From NCBI GenBank assembly GCA_040954595.2, contig CM082584.2, positions 9,176,001 to 9,240,000 of the forward strand: a DNA stretch of 64,000 nt, read 5' to 3'. The notes beneath the pieces are model-generated. The model ran no database searches and was not told the origin of the DNA. It saw only the letters and a list, made by a program, of their open reading frames with translations. The stretch is from Balanoglossus misakiensis. Lineage: Eukaryota > Hemichordata. Position numbers and translations under genes: made by a program. Within the stretch, counting starts at the first letter, position 1, and every line of letters starts with the position of its first letter. Positions 25,601 to 37,600 of this stretch are shown here, in pieces.

Positions 25601-28600
25601 CAGATCAAATGTATGGGATCTTTTAACTTCACACCTCAGCAAACACAATCTTCAAGTAAACCTAAATTGGCAATTCAACTGGCAAATGCATTCCAATCTG
25701 AAGTGACTTTTGACAGCAATTTTCTCTCACAGTATAATGTTGTACCCTTACAGCTTTCTGCAACCCTGGCACATTTTCTTCCACTGGCTTGGAACAGTGT
25801 GAAGGCTGTGAGTTGGGGTACTACCAACCCAGCAGAGGTAGCAAAATCTGCCTATCCTGTCCACATGGTACCACTACAGCAAAGACTGCCACAACAATGC
25901 AGGAAGAATGCAAAGGTGATACTTTATTTTTAAATCAAGAAAGACGTCATTTTAACATCCCATTTGTTTGAGAATCAAGCCCCTAGTGGCCACAAATGCG
26001 GTGGTTAACTTTTTCATAATTTTCAATTGTCGTGGTAAGTGCCTTAATTTCCGAAATTTTCATTGTAGCTTCATTTTGTTTTTTTTTGTTTTTCCTGTAC
26101 TACAGAGCCCTGTGGATCTGGATATGTGTCTGTTACTGGAGTTGCACCTTGCTATCCCTGCCCAAGAGGTTATTACCAGCCCAGCACTGGCCAAGTGGTC
26201 TGTTTCCAATGCCCTGACTATGCTGACACAGACACAATTGGTGCATCATCACAAGCCCAGTGTGAAGGCAAGTAACTGGCACACTTTATACAGATTACAA
26301 TGTGTATTAATTTTATGGCAACTATGTTTATGGTTGTCTTTAATCGCCAATAAAAATAATACTAATTTATGCTTGTTCTCAGGGGTCGACGAAATTGATA
26401 ATAAAATCCATGGGGTACCTCTTGAGTATAATGACTGTTTCACTCAACCGTGTCAAAATGATGGTGACTGCCGCCCATTATCTGCTGGTTATCTCTGCAA
26501 ATGTCTGCCTGGTTATACAGGTAAGTATTGTTTGGTTCAACAATTTTGACCAAACCACTTAATGCATCTGTCAGTCACACACAGTAAATGTGCCATTCAG
26601 ATATATCCGGTATATCTTCACTGTTATTAGCAGTTTCAGACTATTTAAGACAAATTTACCGACAAAATGTGTGTCTCTCCAATAGGTGTTCACTGTGAAA
26701 CTGAGACTGACGAGTGTGAAAGCAACCCTTGTCTCAACAATGCAACATGTATTGATCAGGTCAATAGTTTCCTTTGTAATTGTCCTCCTGGATTTTCTGG
26801 TAAGATGCAAATATTATGTCGCCTTGATTCAATCATTCATGTTGAACAGTGATCACATTATTAACCACTACGTCAAACTTAATTTTGCACCCTTCAACTT
26901 TGTAGTATGTAATTTAGATGGTGCTATTCATTTTAGACAAAGTTACTTATATACTTGATACATTTTACTTTGATAGAAAATGTACTCTACTCATTAAAAG
27001 AATTTTGAAATTATTCCCCAGGTGCAACTTGTGAAGAAAATGTTGACGAGTGTCGCTCATCGCCGTGCCAACATGGTGGAACATGCATAGATGACATAAA
27101 TGCATACCAGTGCATTTGTATCTTTGGATTCAGAGGTTTGTAATCATCATCACGCATTACAATTGAAACTGAAATCAACAGGATTTTTCTTTCTTGAAAC
27201 GTTTCACATTTCTTTCACACTTCAGGTTTCCAGAGAAGTGCTTTGCTCATATGGCTGGCACTCTTATAAATTTCACTATTATAAAGTTGGACCCCAGACA
27301 AGGAAATGGGGGCGAAAGGGTTTAACTACTTTACTTCCTCTACAGGTACAAGTTGTGAATTTGAAAAGGATGAGTGTGAATCCAACCCATGCCAGAATGG
27401 TATATGCCTGGACAAGATTGGTCAGTATGAATGCGACTGCATACATGGCTACTCTGGCAGAAATTGTGAAATCAACACTGACGAATGTGCCAGCGACCCA
27501 TGTCAGAATAATGCATTTTGCAAGGATCAGGTCGATGGATTCAGGTAATGCATCAAAACAGATCACAGTAAATCTTTTTGTAACTCATGCACATTTATCA
27601 GACATGTTATGAAGAAACTGTACATTTCACTGAAGTGATGAATGATGATATGTTGTTGTTTCATAGCTGTGAATGTATCAAGGGATATGAGGGAGAATAC
27701 TGTGAAGTGGACATCAACGAGTGTGCGTCATCCCCATGTTATGGAGCGGCCATGTGCCTTGATTTAGTGGGCGTCTATGATTGTGTCTGCCCGCCTGCAT
27801 TTTCTGGACTACACTGTGAAAATGGTGAGTGTTTTAATGTAACGATCATCCAATGGCAACGCCCATTTTTTTTAAGGTTTCACTGATATAATGAAAAGAA
27901 AACTTGTGCAGAAGGTCTGCTGATACATTTGAGGAATCGTCAGAGATGCTATGCTGTGCATGGGATCAAATAAGCGTTGTTTTATCTGCTCTTTTTCAGA
28001 ACTACCATCCAACTTCAGCATGGTGTTTGAGTTTTCTGGCACTGTCGACTTTGTTGAGATGAACAGCATGCCAAACATGACTGAATTCACCATATCCTTC
28101 TGGATGAAAACTGCTGACCGTGACAACTATGGTACAGTGCTCTCCTATGCAGTCAATGACCACAGTGATAATACTCTAGTCATTACTGATTATAGTGGGT
28201 GAGTGATCACTTGTGAGATTACAATATAGAAAATAATTGGTTTGGACTGAACCATGGTGGTGAAAGGATTAGAATAATTCATGAAACCTGTTTGATTTTG
28301 TTTTGATAAGAGAAGCTAAGTAGATTCTTCTAATACCTAATCTGATGAATTTATTTTTATCATAACAGTTTTGTTCTGTATGTGAATGGAGACAGCAGAG
28401 TAACAGATGCAACGGCAAAGGACAATTTATGGCATCACATTGCGGCTACCTGGACTTCTGAAGCAGGGAAGTGGTCCATCTATAAGGATGGTCGGCTGAT
28501 AGTTTCAGGGGAAGGTCTAGCTAATAATGATATTATTCCAGGTAATTCAATTTATTTCTATGGTTGAAAGGTATTTACAATTGGAAAGCAAATGAATGCC

Positions 28601-31600
28601 AGGCTAACTTATGTTTACTTTATCAACTTAATCTGTGGATGGAGTACACAGATTAAGTAATAAGCTGGTGGTGATAGTTTGTATTCTGGATAAGCAACTG
28701 ATAAGACAGGACAACTTAATCTGTTTATGAGTTACACAGATTAAGTAATTAGCAGGTCCTGATGAGAATATATATATATTATTTTATTGACTCTTTTATT
28801 TCTTTATGCAGGTGGTGGAGTATTAATCCTGGGGCAAGAACAAGATGCCTATGGTGGAGGATTCTCTGCTCCACAATCATTTGTTGGTGAATTGTCACTG
28901 CTCAATATCTGGGATAGGGTACTGAGTGGGCAGGAAGTGTTGGATGTGATGTACTCCTGCCAGGATTATCATGGTACCGTCAAAGCTTGGCCTGATTTCC
29001 TTGCTGGGATTCAAGGAAGAGTGTACACTAAATCCAATGATTTCTGTCAAGGTAAATGAGATGCAAAATCTGGAAAGACCCATTCAAATGGCCCCAGCCA
29101 AAATAGTTTATTCATACACAAATGGACTGAGATTATATAAAGATCACGTTCGTGTGAAAATTCATGATTCACATTATCCTTGTTTGTATATAATTTGCAC
29201 ACCTCAGTTCTGTTGTAAAAGGAATCAGATTTCGTGAAGGATTGATGATGATGATGACAATTACAGTGACCATTCTCATTATCTGTCACTAACAGGTTGC
29301 CAGTTTCCAGAATTCTCATCTAATGGGAAATTTACAGGGGGAACTCCGGGCCTCCATGCTGCTCCGAGCACAGAAATTAATTACCAATGTGATCCAGGGT
29401 TCGACCTGATTGGTGCATTCTCCAGCACTTGTCAGATACATGGTAGATGGCTGCCTGACGAAACATCATGTGTTGGTGAGATAAGTTTAAAATCTCAAAA
29501 TATTCACACTGAAATTTCGAGAATGAAACTCTTTTATTATGTTCTTTTAAATCCCAGTTTCAATACTTTACAATTTGATCTTTCCTCAATAGTGAAAACG
29601 TGTGGCTTCCCGGGGACCCTTCCAAATGGTCAGAAAATCGGTTCAAGTTACACCTATGGTGATCTAGTGTCATGGAAATGTGATGCTGGCTTTACCTTAG
29701 TTGGAAATGCTGAAATCACCTGCACAATAGATGGAAGATGGTCAGGAACAAGACCAGTTTGTGAAGGTTTGTTTCTCTTGATTTTGTGTTGACATCAGAC
29801 GGATGACAGGCAACGACAGACAATCACCCTATCTGATAAGCTCCGGGTTGCCAACAGTGGAGCTAAAACGTCTTTCAGTTTTAGATCATCACAATTTTAA
29901 ACTGGTACCCTTTTATTTCAACTTACAGTTATCCAATGTGGTGACTTGCCTCAAGTGTCCCACGCAACAGTGACAACTGGTACAGTGTCAAGGGCACATG
30001 GAGCTAGGGTTATCTACAACTGTGATGATGGGTATGAACTTGACGGAAACGCTATTGTTCGATGTGAACTGAACGGCCGATGGAGTGAAATACCCAGCTG
30101 TGAGCCAGTGGATTGTGGCCCTCCACAAAGAGTAGATCACAGTGTTGCATCTGCAAGTGCATACACCTATAGAATGTCCATTACATACACATGCGACAAG
30201 GGGTACGAGATGCGTGGCGTTCCAGAACGAACGTGCGAATCTGACGGGAGGTGGAGTGGTAGTCCACCTGTTTGCGAGACTGTTGGTTGTGGTCTGCCCC
30301 ACAGTGTGCAACATGGAGATGTGTCTTCTAATGATCATATGTATCAAAGTGTTGCCGAATACTGGTGTGATGATGGATACATCTTGAAAGGCAGCAAGAC
30401 AGCAGAATGCACAGAAAATGGAAATTGGACAACTGCACCAATCTGTGAGGAAGTCAACTGTGGTGTGCTAGGCAATCCTGCAAATGGTCAAGTCAGCGTT
30501 ATCGGACTAACGTTAGGTCATGAGGCCCTTTATGACTGCTATTATGGATACAATCTTATAGGCATTCCAGTTAGAACGTGTAGTACTGATGGGTTGTGGA
30601 GTGGCGAAGAGCCAAGATGTGAGCCAGCTCGTTGTGGCCAACCAAACAGCATCCCTAATGGCAAACACAGAGGTTCTGTGTATCACTATGGTAGTACTGT
30701 AGCATTTACATGTGATACTGGCTACAACTTGGTTGGAAATGCAAGTGCTACTTGTCAGGCGAACAGCGAGTGGACTGGGTTCCCCTCGTGCAACCATGTG
30801 GACTGTGGACAACCAGATCCTGTCCAAAACGCTGAGGTAAATATGACGGGTCACACCTATGGTCATCTTGCTTTCTACCACTGCCATGTTGGGTCGCAAC
30901 TCTCGGGGTTGCCAAGCCGAATATGTCAGGAAGATGGCCAATGGAGTCACGATCCTCCAGAATGTGTACCAATCAGCTGTGGGCAACCACCAGATGTGGC
31001 TCACGGTGATAAGACTGGACGCAGTTACATCTACCCCAGTATTGTTACATACACCTGCGACAGAGGATTTGATCTTATAGGAAGCAGTGAGATTGCCTGC
31101 CAGCTAGATGCTCAATGGACATCCTCCCCAGTCTGTGAACCTCTTGACTGTGGATTGCCTCCAAGTGTCGAACACGCAACGATGCTGGGTGAAAGCACAA
31201 AGTTCGATAGCCATCTTTACTACACCTGCGAGGAGGGCTTTGATAGTACAGATAATATGCTTGTCCAATGCCGAGACACTGGGAGGTGGAGCGCTGAACC
31301 AACATGCTTGCCTGTCAGATGTGGTCCACCATGGACAGTTTCTAATAGCGTTTCGATAAACACCGGTGATACCTACAACAGCACGGTTGAATACACGTGT
31401 GAGCAAGGCTACCAGTTGGTGGGCAGTGGAGTGCACGTTTGTCAGGCAAATCGCATGTGGAGTGGAAACGCTCCCGTGTGCGAGATCATAAGGTGTAGGT
31501 CACCTGCCAATGTGGAACACAGTAAATACACAGGAGAAAAAGTGACATTTGATAGTTCACTCCAGTATGATTGTCTGTCTGGATATGATCTTCACGGTAG

Positions 31601-34600
31601 TGCGACAGTCACTTGTCAGGCAGATGGTACTTGGACAGAGTTTCCGTCTTGCGTGCCTGTTGATTGTGGAGCGCTTTCGTCAATCAATAATGGCAATGTA
31701 GATGCAGATGAATTCACCTATGGTAGTGTTGCTCGGTATGGTTGTGATGTTGGCTACCAGCTCGAAGGCACCAGTGAGCTAAGATGTCTTGCTGATGGTA
31801 AATGGAGTGATCAACCTCCCATATGCACTAAAATATCCTGTGGATTACCTCGCCACGTCGAAAATTCTGAACATACTGGATCATCGTTCTTTTATGGAAA
31901 CAAAGTTCATTACACTTGTGACGAGGGTTATGAATTGTATGGCAATGACACAATTGAGTGTTTGGTAACAGGAGCTTGGACTGGAGTCCCTCAGTGCAAC
32001 AAAGTAGTATGTGGAGAACCAGTCAAGTTAGAAAATGGTATCCATCAGTTTACCGGAACTGAGTATGGTGATATGGTTTCCTACAGTTGTAACATTGGAT
32101 TCCAAATGGTTGGTGTACCTTTGCGGCACTGTACTGCAAGTGGCAAGTGGGGTGGAAAACTACCAATATGTGAAATTGTCTCTTGTGGAGAACCGCTAAC
32201 AGTTGCGTATGGAGTATACACTGTACAGTCACACGTGTACGGTAGTGTTGCAAATTATACGTGTGATGTCGGGTACGATCTGAGCACAGAGGATCCTGTC
32301 AGATGTCAAGATACTGGGAACTGGAGTGACATCCCTCATTGTTTGCCAAAAGTTTGCACAAGACCTGCTGCTATGCCAAATCGTATAGCAGTAGTCTCTG
32401 GTTTAACGTATGGTGAAAACATTACTTATGATTGTGCAGCTGGCTATCGCCTGAGGGGCAGTAAGCATATAACATGTCAGTCAGATGCATCATGGAGTGA
32501 TGCAGCTCCAGAGTGCGATATTGTTAACTGTGGTCCACCTGTTGATGTCCACCATGCTTCAGTCAGTGGAACAAAGTATGAATACCAAAGTACAGCCAAG
32601 TTCAAGTGTCATCCTGGGTACAAAATGCTGGGAAATTCATCAGTGATCTGCCAAGCCTCTGGCAAGTGGACTGCACCGCCAGTTTGTTCCCCTGTTAGCT
32701 GTGGCCCACCAGCGGGAATACAGAATGGTGTTTTCCATGGGGAAGGGTACGTCTTCAATCAAAGTGTCCAATACAGCTGTGATTCAGGTTACACTCTTCG
32801 GGGACATGCAAAGATGGTATGTCAAGAAGATACAACATGGAGTGGAGCGTCCCCTCACTGCGATATTGTTTCTTGTGGTGAACCGCCAGATGTTGCTCAT
32901 GCCTCAATGCATGGTGATGAAGTGACCTTTAGAAGCGTTGTCCGCTACAGGTGCGATCCTGGATATAGGTTGTCAGGGAATGAGACGATACTTTGTCCGG
33001 CTGATGGAGTATGGACCCAACACCCTACATGCAATCCTGTAGACTGTGGTCAGCCAAATGATGTCCTGAACTCAATCAAAAGTGTCACTGAAACAACATT
33101 TGGAAGTCTTGTTTCATACGACTGTGATGATGGATATATTCCAGTGGGAGACTTGGATAGAATTTGCCAAGATGATGGTAGTTGGAGTGGTAACTCTCCG
33201 ATATGCCAGATTGTGACTTGCAACAAGGCGTTATCTTTGAAGCATGCTTCTAACAATGGGAGTTCAAGCTACTTCTTTGGTGATGTGATTCACTACACAT
33301 GCGATCGAGGTTATGAAAGGAGTGGGAATGTTTTTGTTCAATGTCAAGATACTGGGAAGTGGACAGACCTGCCCGTTTGCGGCCCAGTCAGTTGCGGCAG
33401 GCCTGAAACGATCCTGTCCGGAAGGGTGCACTTCTCAGGAGAGACATTCAAACACAATGCAACATATGCATGTGACACTGGGTATCAGTTGCGTGGAATA
33501 TCAGCCAGGTCATGTCAAGCCGACAGATCTTGGAGTGACGACGCCCCAGTATGCGAGATCATCAGTTGTGGCCGCCCACCAGAAGTTATACACTCTACCT
33601 ATGATGACAGTAGTGGACATGTGTATGGAAGCGTTTCTGTTTACAAGTGCAGCACTGGGTATAATTCCATTGGCAATGTTTCAGTCACCTGCAAAGAAAA
33701 CGGTCAGTGGACAGCTCCTCCTGTCTGCACTCCTGTGTCGTGCAACCAACCAGAAATTGTTGAACATGCCTTTGTTACATCTCCTGGAAACTCATTCAGA
33801 CAGAAGATCTTATTCCAGTGTGAACAGGGTTACCAACTGATCGGTGATAATGAGAGAGAATGTCTTGCAAGTGGTAGATGGAGTGGATCTGCTCCGCAAT
33901 GTCAGCTGATATCCTGCGAGTTGCCGCATACTATCGTGAACGGAGACTACTTTGGTGAAGAATTCACCTTTGGAAGTTCAGTTACCTATGAGTGTCATGA
34001 GGGATATGAACTTAGAGGATTGAAAACAGTTCATTGCTTGGAAAATGGGCTGTGGACGCAAGAGCCGACTTGTACACCTGTGCTATGTGAAGCACTTGAC
34101 GAAATTCAGCATGCAAATGCTGTATTTTCGGGTCATACATATGGGCACACAGTCAGTTATACGTGCGAACGTGGGTACACATTGACGGGAGACACTGAAC
34201 GTATCTGTCAGTCAGATGGCACATGGAGTGAAGTTCCACCTGTTTGTGACATTGTGACCTGTGGAAGACCGGATAGTGTCCAGTTTGCGGCTAGAAAGGA
34301 AAATGGCAACACGTATGGAAGCATTGTAAGGTATCACTGCATGCCTGGATATGAGCTTCGAGGGGAATCAACTGTCAGGTGTCAAGCTTCTGGAAGCTGG
34401 GGTCTACCTCCCACGTGTATTCCCGTTACATGCAGGCAACTGCGTGATATACCGCATGGCAGTGTCACCTTGCCTGGTGTAACATTCGGTACAACTGCCA
34501 TTTATGAATGCGAAACAGGGTACAGACTGCGTGGCAGCCAGGAGAGGACATGTCAAGCTAACAGAGGTTGGAGTGGAAGTCTACCAGTTTGTCAGCAGAT

Positions 34601-37600
34601 ATCTTGTGGAACTCCAGGAGATGTTCTCCACGCAACCTTCTCGGGACACGAATTCACTTACGGAAGTTCTGTCTTTTACACATGCGATACGGGGTATGAC
34701 ATGGTTGGTGACCGATCAATAGAGTGTTTAGTCACAGGGGAATGGACACAGGCCCCAGCCTGCATGCTCGTTAGCTGTGGACCGCCACTCAGCACTTCCA
34801 AAGAAATCATTATCGGAAGTGATTTCTCATATGGACAGGTTGTTGAGATTGATTGTATTCTGGGGTTTGAAGTGGAAGGCGAGGAATATATACTATGCCA
34901 GGCGAATGGAGAATGGTCTTCAATTCCCAAGTGTGTCCCTGTCAACTGCGGGGAACCGAAAGACGTGCCTCATGCCACAGTCAGTGGAAGCCAGTTTAGA
35001 TATGGCAACAGAGTTTATTATGTGTGTAATGATGGCTATGAGCTGATTGGCAGTGACCTTATGGAATGTCAGGCCAGTGGTGAATGGACAGCACCACCAA
35101 CATGTGAACCCATCACATGTGGGATGCCTCCTCCTCTTGCACACGCAACATTCTCCACAACCGGTTACAGTTATACAGACATTTTGACGTATCATTGTGA
35201 CGTTGGGTATAGGATTGACGGACCAGACCAAAGGGAGTGTGAGGCTAGTGGTCATTGGAACGGAGATGCACCGCAGTGTCTACTTATTTCGTGCGGCCCA
35301 CCAAAGAAGATTTCACATGCTACTTTGCTGTATACTGATTACACCTACAACAGTGTAGCAAGGTATTCGTGTCAACCAGGGCACGAGCTCGTCGGCAGTG
35401 ACCAAGTGATATGTTCCTCCAGTGGTCAATGGACTCCCGAATCACCAGAATGCAAAATTGTCAATTGTGCCCCTCCACATTCAATTGCTAATGGCCAAGT
35501 ACGTGGTACAAATTATTCCCAAAGCAGTGTCATCACATACCATTGTGACACTGGATACAAACTCATTGGTGTTGGCAGCCAGACATGTTTATTGAACAAA
35601 ACCTGGAGCTACAAACAGCCAAAGTGTGAACTGATTAAGTGTAAAGCTCCAGATGGCATTGCCAATGGAAGGGTTATTGAAGATGACTACTATTTTGACA
35701 GCACAATAGAATATGTCTGTGATTCTGGGTATGAACTGAGTGGTCCTAGGACAAGAAGTTGCCAAACTGACTCCACCTGGAGTGGTGCTACATCTGTGTG
35801 CAGAGAAGTGAGATGTGGGGCGCCGCCGACCGTTGACAATGGACATCATTTCCTGCAACACCGGGATGATTACATCTTTGGTAGTAGGGTGCAGTACATC
35901 TGCAACATTGGTTACATAATGAGTTCAGATGGGGGACTTGTATGTACCGCGAATGGATCCTGGCAAGGAAACGTTCCGACTTGCGACAGAAAGTCATGCG
36001 GTCAACCTGCAGCGCCGCCGGAAGGATTCATCCTGTCCGGAACGTTCCTGTACAGTGACATCCTGGAATATGCCTGCTTGCCTGGTTACAACATGATTGG
36101 TGATAACATGCGTCGATGCCAATCTACCGGGAGATGGAGTGGCAGTGTTCCAGTCTGTCAGCCGGTGTCTTGCGGACCGCCACCTGGTGTGAGATTTGCC
36201 TCAGCACATGCTCAACATCACACTTTCAATAGTGTTGTGACATACTCTTGCAATGCAGGATATGAACTGCAGGGCCTAAACTCAGCCAAGTGTCTTGCAA
36301 GTGCTTCCTGGTCAGATGTTTACTCACAGTGTTTTCCAGTTTCATGTGGATTTCCTCCCACACTACAGAATGGCAACTATCACGGAATTGATTATACATT
36401 TGGACAGACAGTGCACTACTATTGTCACCCAGGGTACATTTTACAAGGTAAATAATTAGTTTACAAATACTTTGTATTCACAATTCAAGTCAGTGAACAA
36501 AGCAATAATATGCATATTTTAGTGAAATATATTTGACCACATTTTATAAGTAAGAAACTTTTAATCAAAGTAAAACAACTAAGTATATATTACCATAATC
36601 ATATTTATTAGGCAGCTCATTACGACACTGCATTGCTAATGGTCATTGGAATGGGACATCACCAAGGTGCAGCCCTATCCAGTGTGGTTCGCCCGCTCCT
36701 ATCGTGTCTGGGGAAGTCATGGGCAATGAATGGTCTCTGGGTAACTCTGTGTTTTATGTGTGCTATTCTGGCTACACCATCAACGGGAACAGCAGTAGAA
36801 CATGCCAAGCAAACGGAGAATGGAGTGGACGGACACCGCATTGTGAGCCAATCTCATGTGGTCCACCACCTGTCATACCTCGCAGTTTTATATCAGGTAT
36901 GATTATTAATTATGTAATTAAAATCTATAAAACTTTGTAGCTTTTCACAGAAATCCTAGCTAACAATGCAAAAATGCAAGAAGGAATCAACTGGTTTTGT
37001 TCAATGTGAGATTGATGGCTTTGATGAGGATTTATAACCTGTTTAATTCCCTTCTGTTCACAGGTGCCAACTACAATTTTGGTGAATATGTAGTATATGT
37101 CTGCCAAGACGGATATTTCCTCATCGGAAACAGCGTGCGACAGTGCCAGTCAGATGGAACATGGAGTGGTGGAAACCTTACATGCAGTCCAGTGGTTTGT
37201 GCCCAACCGATTCCGCCCAGCCAGGGGGATGTATCCTCATACGATAACAGCTATGGCAGCAGAGCATACTTTTCGTGCGATGAAGGGTACGTTCTGCAAG
37301 GCCACTCACACAGGGTTTGCCTGGCGTCTGGAGAATGGTCTGGTCATATGCCCAGGTGTGAACCTGTTGAGTGCGGACAGCCCCCTGCAGTGTCCGGTGC
37401 GGTGTCGCTCACTTCAGACAACCGCAAAATCAGTCCAAGTCATCGATTTTACTTCCATGACAGCATCAAGTACCTGTGCCAGCAGGGATACAGATTGGAA
37501 GGCGATCCAGTCATCCAGTGTGATTCAGGTGGAGCATGGACTCAGCCGCCAGTATGTGAAGCACTTTCCTGCAATGCTGTTGCCAGCATAGCTCATGGAT

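Noticed and set aside
25463-25933. 156-codon open frame on the plus strand within SVEP1
   Set aside because: It runs through an intron and reads exon 16 in the wrong frame; the phase-correct frame gives the cysteine-rich TKE module.
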